Origin: Mariniplasma anaerobium
GTDB taxonomy: Bacteria; Bacillota_I; Bacilli_A; Acholeplasmatales; Acholeplasmataceae
Assembly (NCBI RefSeq): GCF_016865445.1
Contig: NZ_AP024412.1
Location: 806,001 to 870,000 of the forward strand
Direction of reading: 5' to 3'
DNA: 64,000 bases
In this document: positions 26,693 through 35,272 of the stretch, in pieces
Layout: each line of letters opens with the position of its first letter
How positions within the stretch are numbered: position 1 is the stretch's first letter
The notes under the pieces: generated by a model
Seen by the model: only the letters and a program-made list of their open reading frames with translations
What the model was told of the DNA's origin: nothing
Database searches by the model: none
Translations under genes and position numbers: made by a program

Positions 26693-28897
26693 ATGAAAAA
26701 ATCTTATGGACTATTAATTCTATCTATTTTTTTTATACTCATTTTTTACATTCTTAGTTTAATAAACTATGATTTATTTCATTTAATAAATGAAACAATT
26801 ATGTTAATAATTGCTATTTCAATTTTTATAATTGGTAGTTTATCACAAGAACTAAACAAAAGTTCTCGTATGAAAATGGCTAGTTATATAATTATACTAT
26901 CATCTTCAGTTATATTTTTACATGCACTGACATATAAAGGTATGAATTTGATTGATGGTATCGATTCTAATTTACCAACGCAATTGTGGATTATTGCAAA
27001 TTATATATTATCACTTGGGCTCTTATTTATCGTTATAAATATTAATAAAGAGGTAAAAACTAATCTCTTGATATTTATATTTATTGGATTAAGTGCTTTT
27101 TTTGTTATACTTGCTTTTGTTGGATTATTTCCGAATTGCTATATTGAAGGATCAGGGTTAACACAGTTTAAAAAGGTTTCAGAAGTTATCATTATTTTTA
27201 TATATGCATTTATAGTGTTTTTGATATATCTTAGAAAAAAATTATTTGAAACTGAAGTGTTTATCAATCTAATATTAGTTTTTTGCTTTCTTATATTAGG
27301 GGAATTTGTTTTTATCTTTTATGTAGATGTTTATGGGATATTAAATTTCAGTGGCCATATTTTTAGATTGATTGCATTTCTCATATTATTTAATTTCATC
27401 TATAAATGGAGTGTTAAAAAACCAATTGATAGTCTATTACTAGAATTGGAAGAAGATGAAACAGAAATATTAAATGCGCAAAAAGATACCAAAAGAGTTT
27501 CAGAAATATTCAAAAATAGCATTATGAACGCACCTGTTCCAATAATGATACATGTTGAAGATGGAACCGTATTAAACATAAGTGATACCTTTACAAGATT
27601 AACGAACTATACAAAAGAAAATATAAAAACCGCTTCTGAATGGACTGAAAAAGCCTATGGTAAAAATAAAGATGAAGTAATCGATTTTATTACTATGCTA
27701 TATAAATATCCAGAAGCTAGACATGAAGGTGAATTTGAAGTAACTACAAAGGATGGAAGAAAACTTATCTGGAAATTTAATTCTGGAGTTATTGGCAAGT
27801 TATCTGATGGTAAAGCTGTTGCTATGAGTGTTGCTATAGATATAACTGATAGAATTGCTGAAGAGAATAAGATTATATATATGAGTACTCATGATTATTT
27901 AACTGATCTTTATAATCGTAGATTTTTTAGTGAGCAATATAAAAAAATGGATCATATAGACTTTTATCCTCTTGGTGTGATGATGCTTGATATTAATGGA
28001 TTAAAGATTATTAATGATGCTTTTGGTCACAAAAGTGGAGATAGTGCTCTAAAAAAAGTTGCGAATATCTTGAAGAGCTCATTTAGAAAATCAGATATTA
28101 TTGCAAGATTAGGTGGAGATGAATTTGCAGTTATTTTACCAAATATAACAGCTCCTGAGCTTGAATTGCTAAAAGATAGTCTTAAGAATAAATTATCTAA
28201 TGAAAAAATAGAAAACATCGTTTTATCAGTTGCAACTGGATATGAAATTAAAAATTCTGGAGTTATAATGGATGCAGATGAAATCTTAAAATTTGCTGAA
28301 AATCATATGTATCGACATAAAGTTACTGAAGGCAAGAGTGTTAGAAATCATGCAATTAATGCTATTTTAAAAACTTTAACAGATAAATATGATAATGAAA
28401 GAATTCATTCACAAAGAGTAAGTAATTTATGCAAATGTATTGGTGAAGGATTAGGCATTAAAAACGAAGATTTAAAAGAATTAGAACTTGCAGGTTTATA
28501 TCATGATATTGGCAAAATCTCAATACCCGATGCTATTTTAAATAAGCCTGGAAGATTAACAAAAGAAGAATTTGATGTTATAAAAACACACCCAGAAATA
28601 TCTTATCAAATACTTAGAGCTGCTGATGAATATTCTGATCTCGCTATTCATGCACTACACCATCATGAGAGATGGGATGGCAATGGTTATCCTAGTGGAT
28701 TAAAAGGAGAAAATATTCCATTGTTTTCTAGAATTATTTGTGTTGCAGATTCATTTGAAGCAATGACTGCCTTAAGACCTTATAAAGATAAAATGTCTGT
28801 TGAAGATGCAATTGATGAAATTATTAGATGTTCTGGTACACAGTTTGATCCGAAAATTGCAGATGCATTTATTAAAACATGTAAATTAGATTCTTAA
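26693..28897 (+). CDS. MASE3-like / PAS / GGDEF / HD-GYP signalling protein
   Basis: 734 residues. About eight N-terminal helices (1-240) resemble the MASE3 sensor (FHLINETIMLIIAISIFIIG). A PAS domain lies at about 270-390 (VLNISDTFTRLTNYTKENI). The GGDEF domain (395-540) has an intact active site RLGGDEFAVILP. The HD-GYP domain (about 550-730) has LYHDIGKISIPDAIL and HHERWDGNGYPSGLKGENI, with metal and GYP residues intact. By motif it could both make and degrade c-di-GMP. It is preceded by TTTGGAGGAAC and is monocistronic. Confidence 0.92.
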   Translation: MKKSYGLLILSIFFILIFYILSLINYDLFHLINETIMLIIAISIFIIGSLSQELNKSSRMKMASYIIILSSSVIFLHALTYKGMNLIDGIDSNLPTQLWIIANYILSLGLLFIVININKEVKTNLLIFIFIGLSAFFVILAFVGLFPNCYIEGSGLTQFKKVSEVIIIFIYAFIVFLIYLRKKLFETEVFINLILVFCFLILGEFVFIFYVDVYGILNFSGHIFRLIAFLILFNFIYKWSVKKPIDSLLLELEEDETEILNAQKDTKRVSEIFKNSIMNAPVPIMIHVEDGTVLNISDTFTRLTNYTKENIKTASEWTEKAYGKNKDEVIDFITMLYKYPEARHEGEFEVTTKDGRKLIWKFNSGVIGKLSDGKAVAMSVAIDITDRIAEENKIIYMSTHDYLTDLYNRRFFSEQYKKMDHIDFYPLGVMMLDINGLKIINDAFGHKSGDSALKKVANILKSSFRKSDIIARLGGDEFAVILPNITAPELELLKDSLKNKLSNEKIENIVLSVATGYEIKNSGVIMDADEILKFAENHMYRHKVTEGKSVRNHAINAILKTLTDKYDNERIHSQRVSNLCKCIGEGLGIKNEDLKELELAGLYHDIGKISIPDAILNKPGRLTKEEFDVIKTHPEISYQILRAADEYSDLAIHALHHHERWDGNGYPSGLKGENIPLFSRIICVADSFEAMTALRPYKDKMSVEDAIDEIIRCSGTQFDPKIADAFIKTCKLDS

Positions 28898-28932
28898 TAA
28901 TTGTTTTGTAAATTAATAGAAATTAAGTTCAT

Positions 28933-28964
28933 ACCAGAGCATCTTTAAATGCTCTGGTTATTTT
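28933..28964 (+). terminator. Terminator of the GGDEF/HD-GYP gene
   Basis: ACCAGAGCAT (28933-28942) pairs with ATGCTCTGGT (28949-28958), then T-rich. Confidence 0.9.
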
Positions 28965-29215
28965 TTAATATAAAGCTATAAAAGTAATCATATAGTTAGC
29001 ATTTAAATAATACAGAAAATGTATATATCATTTATAGAGATAAATTTTAATGATAATTCAAAAAAAATGGATTAATGCTTTAGTTATGGGGGATTCTCAG
29101 AATAAAATTTTCTTTTTTAATATAAATGTATAATGAAATACAGTATCCAAATCATGAGAAATCAGGTTAAAAAATCACTTTTTTAAAAATAAAATTACAT
29201 AAGTGAAATTACGTA
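28965..29215. other. Intergenic stretch without a recognised gene
   Basis: Very AT-rich. A TATAAT-like hexamer occurs near 29129, but no ORF with a ribosome binding site and no RNA family was recognised. Together with 29216-29387 it forms a 423-bp gap before the small basic ORF. Confidence 0.4.
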
Positions 29216-29387
29216 TTGCAAACTGTAAAAAAAAGTATATAATGATGTTGAACATCAATAATTTACACTATGAAATCATAGAGTTTTAAAGTAAATAGAA
29301 TAAGGATATACTGACATTAAAATGCAGATTAATCTTTATTGATCATATAGGTTTCACATTTAATTAAAAGTAGAAAGGAGAGATACA
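29216..29387 (+). promoter_or_regulatory. Promoter and ~138-nt structured leader of the 40-residue ORF
   Basis: TTGCAA (29216-29221), 16-nt spacer, consensus TATAAT (29238-29243). The leader contains small inverted repeats (GATGT-TGA-ACATC near 29244, CTATGA-AA-TCATAG near 29269) before AAAGGAGAG. A leader longer than the ORF it serves suggests post-transcriptional control. Confidence 0.55.
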
Positions 29388-29510
29388 ATGGGATTTAAAC
29401 CTGAACAAAAAAAAGATTTTGGTAAAAAAGATGCAAAAGCTCCATTCAAACAAAATAATAAACAAGTACCTGCTGGGAAAAACATAAGTTCAAAAACAGT
29501 TAAAAAATAG
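29388..29510 (+). CDS. Small Lys-rich protein (40 residues)
   Basis: Starts MGFKPEQKKDFGKKD and ends TVKK; 12 Lys against 3 acidic residues, with no hydrophobic segment. It is supported by a perfect AAAGGAG site seven bases before ATG, a consensus promoter with a long leader, and its own terminator at 29584-29614. I recognise no family; the composition resembles small disordered nucleic-acid- or ribosome-binding proteins, but that is only compositional. Confidence 0.65.
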   Translation: MGFKPEQKKDFGKKDAKAPFKQNNKQVPAGKNISSKTVKK

Positions 29511-29583
29511 ATATATGTATATTTACATATGTATATGATATAAGGTATTATATCAAAACTATTTTTAATCAATAATGAATAAC

Positions 29584-29618
29584 AGATGATTGTCTCAGAA
29601 ATGGGAAATCATCTTTTT
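29584..29618 (+). terminator. Terminator of the small basic ORF
   Basis: AGATGATT (29584-29591) pairs with AATCATCT (29607-29614), then a T run. Confidence 0.82.
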
Positions 29619-29714
29619 GTTAATAAAAGATTATATTTTTGGGAGTATTAATAGCTAGAAACCTAATACGAAATAATAGTTATTTATCTATTATTTAATA
29701 AGGAGAATAATAAA

Positions 29715-30206
29715 ATGAAAAAAGTTACAAGTTTAATAGTTTTTATAGTATTTATGTTTTTATTAGTAGGGTGTGGATCCTTAACTAAAGATGAAATTAT
29801 GACTGCCCATTTAGAAAGTGGCTCATCTATTAATTTAGATTCTAGTATGTATACATTTTCTAAAACAGTCAATGCATCCTTTGGAGACATTGATACATCA
29901 TTAGAAGTTAATATCATATCAATTTATCTATATGAATATATTTCTATGGATTCAAATTCAGAATATGCTTATGCATACGTAATGGTTGAAGATAAGTATG
30001 CATTAAAAAATGGCGCTAGCTTATCTGTTGATTCTTCAAAATATATTATTATTTATTGTGAAGAAAATCAGTCAACTACAGCAAATGAAGAAATATTAAC
30101 TGAAAATTCTATATCTATATTTAACGACCATAGAGTTCCTTCTGGACTAGAAGTACCTACTTTTGATTTGACAGAAATAATTTTAAGTAGTGTTAATTTA
30201 GATTAG
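29715..30206 (+). CDS. Small lipoprotein of unknown function
   Basis: 163 residues. Signal peptide with lipobox LVGC (Cys about 19); the mature part is acidic and beta-rich (SINLDSSMYTF, AYAYVMVEDKYAL, KYIIIYCEEN) with no transmembrane helix. AAGGAGAATAATAAA precedes the ATG. No family recognised. The nearest genes on this strand, the small basic ORF and the flavodiiron gene, give no functional hint. Confidence 0.75.
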   Translation: MKKVTSLIVFIVFMFLLVGCGSLTKDEIMTAHLESGSSINLDSSMYTFSKTVNASFGDIDTSLEVNIISIYLYEYISMDSNSEYAYAYVMVEDKYALKNGASLSVDSSKYIIIYCEENQSTTANEEILTENSISIFNDHRVPSGLEVPTFDLTEIILSSVNLD

Positions 30207-30233
30207 ATAATAAATTTAATGCATTATAAAGAA

Positions 30234-30257
30234 AAAACTCAGAATATTCTGAGTTTT
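30234..30257. terminator. Bidirectional terminator
   Basis: A perfect 24-bp palindrome (12-bp arms, 30234-30257) between convergent genes; it overlaps the rluF stop codon. Confidence 0.85.
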
Positions 30258-30951
30258 ATTTTTTTAATAATTGCATTAGGGTTTTCATTTCGTTTTGCGT
30301 AAGTTCTCTATATTTTCCAACAGGAACATCTAACTTAATATTCATTATACGGACTCTTTTTAAAGACACTACATTATATCCAAAATATTCACACATTCTT
30401 CTAATTTGTCTATTCATACCTTCTGTTAAGATAATTTTAAATTCTTTTGAACCTAATTTTTCAACAAGACAAGGCTTTGTTATTGTATTTAAAATTGGTA
30501 CACCAGAAGCCATTTTATTTGCAAAATCGCTTGTTAGTACATGATCAACAACAACAATATATTCCTTTTCATGCGCATTTTCTGATCTTAGTATTTCATT
30601 AACAATATCTCCATCATTAGTCATTAATATAAGACCTTCAGAGTCTTTATCTAATCTTCCAATATGAAATATTCGTCTAGGATATTTCATGAAATCCACA
30701 ATATTGCCTTTTATATTTCTATCTGTTGTTGATGTGATACCTAAAGGTTTATTTAAAGCAATATATACAAAATCATTATGAGGTTTTATATCTACGCCAT
30801 TAACACTGACTTGATCATTATTTTCAACTTGATCTCCAAGTGAAGCTATTTTGCCATTTATTTTCACTTTAGATTGTTCTATTAAGCGATCAGCTCCTCT
30901 TCTTGAACAATAGCCTACTTCGCTTAAATATTTATTAATTCGAGTTCCCAT
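30256..30951 (-). CDS. rluF: 23S rRNA pseudouridine synthase RluF-like
   Basis: 231 residues: an S4 RNA-binding domain (2-60, RINKYLSEVGYCSRRGADRLI) and an RsuA/RluF catalytic domain with HIGRLDKDSEGLILMTNDGD (catalytic Asp), EKEYIVVVD and GMNRQIRRMCEYFGYNVVSLKRVRI. The pattern fits RluF (23S U2604, also RluF/YjbC group) better than RluB or RsuA. No clear ribosome binding site precedes ATG 30951, unusual in this window, though the N-terminus aligns well with the family, so the start is probably right. Confidence 0.85.
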   Translation of the reverse strand: MGTRINKYLSEVGYCSRRGADRLIEQSKVKINGKIASLGDQVENNDQVSVNGVDIKPHNDFVYIALNKPLGITSTTDRNIKGNIVDFMKYPRRIFHIGRLDKDSEGLILMTNDGDIVNEILRSENAHEKEYIVVVDHVLTSDFANKMASGVPILNTITKPCLVEKLGSKEFKIILTEGMNRQIRRMCEYFGYNVVSLKRVRIMNIKLDVPVGKYRELTQNEMKTLMQLLKK

Positions 30952-31183
30952 TTTATATGTAAGTGATGAGAACTAACATATTTTTTATATTGTTATGAAT
31001 TTGTAAGTTCATCATCTTATCCTTTCTTTATGAAATTATATGTATTATTATACCTTAAAACACATAAAAATTAATATAAAGAATACGAGTGCATAAAATA
31101 TTATATATTTTGTGTTTTTTAAAATTTTAAAAATTTTTTTAAATCAAGTAGAAAATTTACTTTATATTTTAGCCTATCAGCGG

Positions 31184-31189
31184 TATAAT
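31184..31189 (+). promoter_or_regulatory. -10 box of the flavodiiron gene
   Basis: Consensus TATAAT with a weak -35 (TTTATA, 31161-31166, 17-nt spacer). The 5' UTR is about 50 nt. Confidence 0.45.
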
Positions 31190-31247
31190 AAATATAGTAT
31201 ATTTATTTATGCAATAAAAATATCAACATAGACAAGGAGTAAGAAAT

Positions 31248-32432
31248 ATGGATGCAGTTTTAATTAAAGAAAATGTTTATTGGGTAGGAGTAATCGATTG
31301 GAATTTAAGAGATTTTCATGGATATTCAACAAGTAGAGGGGGCACTTATAATGCATATCTTATTATTGATGAAAAAATCACATTAATAGATAACGTATAT
31401 GCGCCTTTTGCAAATGAAATGATCTCTAAAATCAAGTCAGTCATTGATCCATCTAAAATTGATATTATCATTTCAAATCATAGTGAACCTGATCACAGTG
31501 GAAGTATTCAAGAAATTCTTAAATACGCAACACATGCTAAAATTTATGCATCGGGTCCTGCAGGTGTTCGTTCAATGATGGGAACATATCATGATATTGA
31601 AGTTTTACCAGTCAAAACTAATGAAACTCTAAATATAGGGAAAAGAACTTTGCAATTTATTCAAACACCTTTAGTTCATTGGCCAGATAATATGGTTACA
31701 TATAGTGAATATGATAAGATATTATTCTCAAATGATATGTTTGGACAACACATTGCATCATTTAACAGATATGATGATCAATATGAATTATGTATTTTAA
31801 TCGAAGAATTAAAGAAATATTATGTCAATATAGTATTGCCATATGGTGCACAAACACAAAGAGCATTAAATGCAGTTAAAGATCTTGATATTGAACTTAT
31901 TTGTACAAGTCATGGTGCAATATTGAAAAAATATATTAAAGAAGCAATTGATGCTTATCAAAAGATGAGCACATATCAAAAAGAAAATAAAGCTGTTGTT
32001 GTATATGACACAATGTGGGGATCAACTGAAAAAATGGCTTTAGAGGTTGCTGAAGCTTTTGAACAATCTGGCATTGAAACATTAGTTCGTAATGTAAGAA
32101 AGAATCCTCAATCAGATTTAATTTACGATTTAATGGATGCTAAATATATCGCAGTTGGTTCACCAACTCTAAATAATAATATGATGTCATCAATTGCAAG
32201 TTTCTTTTGTTATTTAAGAGGACTTAATCCAAGAGATTTAAATTTTGTTGTTTTTGGTAGTTATGGATGGGGTGGCCAAGGAGTAACACACGCTGATAGA
32301 GATCTTGAAGAGATGGGGCATCATAGATTATGCAAACCTATTCGTATCCAATATAGTCCTTCAGATGAACGAAGAGCAGAATTAAAAGAAGAAATAAAGA
32401 AGGCAATTAAAGAATTTCAAGATAAAGAATAA
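31248..32432 (+). CDS. Flavodiiron protein (FprA-type, O2/NO reductase)
   Basis: 394 residues. The beta-lactamase-like diiron domain carries SNHSEPDHSGS, TPLVHWPDNM, SNDMFGQH and CTSHGAIL, supplying the usual His, Glu and Asp iron ligands. The C-terminal flavodoxin domain (about 250-394) has VVYDTMWGSTEKMA as FMN-phosphate loop and SYGWGGQG. It lacks the rubredoxin extension seen in some relatives. It reduces O2 to water and/or NO to N2O, a standard defence in anaerobes, matching the oxygen-sensitive hydrogenase downstream. Confidence 0.94.
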   Translation: MDAVLIKENVYWVGVIDWNLRDFHGYSTSRGGTYNAYLIIDEKITLIDNVYAPFANEMISKIKSVIDPSKIDIIISNHSEPDHSGSIQEILKYATHAKIYASGPAGVRSMMGTYHDIEVLPVKTNETLNIGKRTLQFIQTPLVHWPDNMVTYSEYDKILFSNDMFGQHIASFNRYDDQYELCILIEELKKYYVNIVLPYGAQTQRALNAVKDLDIELICTSHGAILKKYIKEAIDAYQKMSTYQKENKAVVVYDTMWGSTEKMALEVAEAFEQSGIETLVRNVRKNPQSDLIYDLMDAKYIAVGSPTLNNNMMSSIASFFCYLRGLNPRDLNFVVFGSYGWGGQGVTHADRDLEEMGHHRLCKPIRIQYSPSDERRAELKEEIKKAIKEFQDKE

Positions 32433-32445
32433 TTCAATAATAAAT

Positions 32446-32477
32446 AAAAACGATATACCAATTGATATATCGTTTTT
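32446..32477. terminator. Bidirectional terminator
   Basis: AAAAACGATATA (32446-32457) pairs with TATATCGTTTTT (32466-32477) between convergent genes. Confidence 0.87.
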
Positions 32478-32480
32478 TTA

Positions 32481-33530
32481 TTATGCTTTTATGGCCCATC
32501 TAAGTTTTGCTGATCTTGATCGACTATTAGAACTTTGTTCTTCCATAGATGGTCTTATTGGACCTTCTGATATTTCTTTATAGACACCTTGTCTATAATT
32601 GAGTTGGAAAGATTTTTTAACTAATCTATCTTCTCCAGAATGAAATGATAAAATAGCAATACGCCCTCCAGATTTAAGTGATTCTGGCAATTTTTCTAAA
32701 AAGTCATATAAAGATTCAAACTCATGATTTACATCTATTCTAAGGGCTTGAAACGTTCTTTGAGAAGATTTCTTTATCTCATCATCTTTACGATCTTTGT
32801 GTAAAAATGATAAGGCTTTTTGTATAGTGTTATATAGTTGAGTTGTTGTTTCTATCATATTGCCTTTTCGATATTCAGAAATGATCGCTTCAGCAATTTT
32901 TTCTGCGTGAGGTTCATCAGAATTTTCTATAAGCATACCTACAATTTCATCTTTTGAAAGTTCTCTTAAACGTAGGGCTGCAGACACACCTTTGTTTGGA
33001 TTCATTCTTAAATCAAGTGGACCTTCAGTTTTAAATGAAAATCCTCTTTCGGGATTATCAATTTGCATGGATGAAACACCTAAATCTGCTAATACAAAAT
33101 CAAATGGTCCTGAATCCAAAATGAGATAATCAATATCAGAGAAATTGATATTTCTTATAGATAATATATCTTCATTGTAACCAAGATTGAAGAGTCGTTC
33201 TTTTGTACGTTCTAATTCAATAGGATCTTGATCTATAGCATAGAGATGGCCACTTGGAGCGATTTTCTTGAGTATCTCTAAAGTGTGTCCTCCATAGCCA
33301 AGTGTTGCATCTAGTCCAGTTTGTCCAGGTTTAGGATTTAAAAAATCTAGAATTTCATCGACACATATCGGACGATGCATACCAGCAGGAGTGTTTCCTT
33401 TTTGCATCACTTTTTCTATAGTTTCAGCATATTTGTCTGGTTGAAGTTCTTTATATTTAGCATCAAATGTTTTAGGATGAGTCCCTTTATAACGTGGTCT
33501 TCTTTGATGTTTTTTATCTGAATTATCCAT
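32481..33530 (-). CDS. rsmH: 16S rRNA C1402 N4-methyltransferase RsmH, N-terminally extended
   Basis: 349 residues against about 313 usual. The core has HRPICVDEIL, DATLGYGGHTLEIL (SAM site), FDFVLADLGVSSMQIDNPERGFSF, FQALRIDVNHE and ILSFHSGEDRLVK, all RsmH hallmarks. About 50 residues rich in Lys, Arg and Tyr (HQRRPRYKGTHPKTFDAKY) precede the first motif. The ATG at 33530 has AAAGG upstream; a longer frame to 33578 has no support. It stands alone rather than in a dcw cluster with ftsZ. Confidence 0.9.
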   Translation of the reverse strand: MDNSDKKHQRRPRYKGTHPKTFDAKYKELQPDKYAETIEKVMQKGNTPAGMHRPICVDEILDFLNPKPGQTGLDATLGYGGHTLEILKKIAPSGHLYAIDQDPIELERTKERLFNLGYNEDILSIRNINFSDIDYLILDSGPFDFVLADLGVSSMQIDNPERGFSFKTEGPLDLRMNPNKGVSAALRLRELSKDEIVGMLIENSDEPHAEKIAEAIISEYRKGNMIETTTQLYNTIQKALSFLHKDRKDDEIKKSSQRTFQALRIDVNHEFESLYDFLEKLPESLKSGGRIAILSFHSGEDRLVKKSFQLNYRQGVYKEISEGPIRPSMEEQSSNSRSRSAKLRWAIKA

Positions 33531-33656
33531 AAATAGTTTTCGCCTTTCTAAAGATATATATATATACTTTAAATACAAAATATATCATACCAAATACACC
33601 TATGAAAAGCAAACTTAATTGAATATAAGAAATATGAAGATATAATTAAAAACAAA

Positions 33657-33688
33657 AAATGCCACATACACATATGTACGTAGCATTT
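33657..33688 (-). terminator. Terminator of the small lipoprotein operon
   Basis: AAATGC (33657-33662) pairs with GCATTT (33683-33688); the interior ACATAC/GTACGT region extends the stem with mismatches and wobble pairs. T run on the minus strand. Confidence 0.65.
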
Positions 33689-33706
33689 ATTTAAATATAT
33701 CGTTTA

Positions 33707-33868
33707 CTAATCTTCAAATACCTCTTTAACTTGGCCAGCTAGATCATCAACTAATGAACTATTGGGAACAAAAACTTTTTCATCACTTAAAGTTGAATCA
33801 TTATCATCACATGAGATTAAAGTTAAAACTAAAGTAAATAAAACTAAAACCAAAAGTAGTTTTCTCAT
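33707..33868 (-). CDS. 53-residue lipoprotein, coupled to upstream gene
   Basis: MRKLLLVLVLFTLVLTLISC is a compact lipoprotein signal with Cys20, followed by only 33 residues (acidic, DDNDSTLSDEK ending VKEVFED). Its ATG overlaps the preceding gene's TGA by four bases (ATGA, 33865-33868), a classic coupling arrangement, so it is almost certainly translated. Family unknown. A terminator follows at 33657-33688. Confidence 0.75.
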   Translation of the reverse strand: MRKLLLVLVLFTLVLTLISCDDNDSTLSDEKVFVPNSSLVDDLAGQVKEVFED

Positions 33869-34437
33869 TCTTCAATCACCTCTATATAAGCAGATATAAG
33901 GATATCCAAATCTTCTTCAATAATTAGGGAACCATCAATCATTAGAAACTCATTATTTAAATTATCTACAAATTTATAATTATGAATTACTAAATCTTCA
34001 ATATAACCAATTGAAAATTGATCACCACTAAAGTCTTTGATGACACCTACGTTGGGATCAATAGTAATCCAAGATCCATAAAATTCACTTCTATAGGTCT
34101 CTAAGTCAGAAGAACCACTGTTATTAAGCCAAGTCGCAATATCCTCTCCTAGAGCATTTGTTACAATCATAATCGACCCAGAACCTTGTACGGGTTGATC
34201 CTCAAATATAAACTCCAAATTTCCCACATAAACCGTGATAATTTCATTAAGTTCTACTTGCCCATATAAAAATGAGGTTTCAAGTGGTTCTTCATCAATT
34301 AAAATATCAAATTTGAATGCGGAAACAATTCTAATGGAATCGAAAGGATAAGTCAAAATTTCTTCTGCATTTGAATCCATTTTGAATATAGTAAAAATAC
34401 TGATGACTAACATAAACAATAATAGAATTTTTTTCAT
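33865..34437 (-). CDS. Exported protein of unknown function
   Basis: 190 residues with a Sec signal peptide (MKKILLLFMLVISIFTIF, cleavage probably after SNA) and no lipobox Cys. The mature part is acidic and beta-rich (PFDSIRIVSAFKFDIL, GSIMIVTNALGEDIATWL). The start is ATG at 34437 behind AAAGGAG; an in-frame ATG at 34458 precedes that site. Translationally coupled to the 53-residue lipoprotein. No family recognised; the pair looks like an envelope-associated module. Confidence 0.7.
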   Translation of the reverse strand: MKKILLLFMLVISIFTIFKMDSNAEEILTYPFDSIRIVSAFKFDILIDEEPLETSFLYGQVELNEIITVYVGNLEFIFEDQPVQGSGSIMIVTNALGEDIATWLNNSGSSDLETYRSEFYGSWITIDPNVGVIKDFSGDQFSIGYIEDLVIHNYKFVDNLNNEFLMIDGSLIIEEDLDILISAYIEVIEE

Positions 34438-34519
34438 AGTAAGTCTCCTTTCAACCAAATTATATCACTTAGTTTACTATGCGAATAAAAAGTAAGGAAT
34501 TCTTAATATAAATCATCTA

Positions 34520-35197
34520 TTAATCATTGTTTTTAACTCTTTTTTTAGTCATGGATAATAAGAAACCTAAAACCACAGAAAGATATGCAGCCATTAAGAC
34601 TCTATAATTTTCAGGTAACAAAAATGTTATCGTATGAGCTGGTATCCAAAACAAAGGAATAGTTTTAAGAACAACAAAATTTAAAAAATGCGGAAAATCA
34701 ATATGATGTGTTACTTGTTCAAAAGGTACATGAATAACCTTTTTTAAGTTTCCATCACCTAATTCTATATATGTATCAGTTATTCGGTGGAATAACATAA
34801 AAGTAGGTGCAAAAAATATATTCATTAAAAAGCTAATCATAAATGCTGTAAGCAATGAAGCTATAAATGAAGCATTTTGAATACTAGGTAATAAATTTGC
34901 AGCTTGTGCACTAGCGACACCGCTTGAAAACAATTTAAAGATTATCACAAAAACCATACCTAAAAATCCCCAAACTACAAATTTAAGCAAAATTCCGTGA
35001 TCTCCAAAATATGAACCTGTTTTAATTCTATGTACTAATCTTTCCCCAAGACTTGCTAATATAGCAGTCTTTAAAAATCCCATTAAATATGGATAAGAAG
35101 CAGTAGATTTTTCAAAAACTAATCTAGATTGTGGAATGATTACAATCAAAGAAAGACTGATAAGAATCAATACCCATAAAATATCACTTTTTTTCAT
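34520..35197 (-). CDS. Polytopic membrane protein, possibly Mpv17/PMP22-like
   Basis: 225 residues with about five hydrophobic helices. YPYLMGFLKTAILASLGERL near residues 35-54 and a P-x-x-W-I-P-A-H-T segment near 185 loosely recall the Mpv17/PMP22 fold, but I cannot confirm it. The ATG at 35197 follows TTGGGAGGAAATC. It is separated from the upstream hydrogenase operon by a terminator and has no evident link to it. Confidence 0.5.
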   Translation of the reverse strand: MKKSDILWVLILISLSLIVIIPQSRLVFEKSTASYPYLMGFLKTAILASLGERLVHRIKTGSYFGDHGILLKFVVWGFLGMVFVIIFKLFSSGVASAQAANLLPSIQNASFIASLLTAFMISFLMNIFFAPTFMLFHRITDTYIELGDGNLKKVIHVPFEQVTHHIDFPHFLNFVVLKTIPLFWIPAHTITFLLPENYRVLMAAYLSVVLGFLLSMTKKRVKNND

Positions 35198-35221
35198 GAT
35201 TTCCTCCCAATATAAAATATG

Positions 35222-35247
35222 AAAAAGGGCACAACTTGCATACCCTT
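35222..35247 (-). terminator. Terminator of the hydrogenase operon
   Basis: AAGGG (35225-35229) pairs with CCCTT (35243-35247), with CAA/TTG inside; a T run follows on the minus strand. Confidence 0.7.
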
Positions 35248-35272
35248 ATCATATCATTAAATTCTTATTTTT

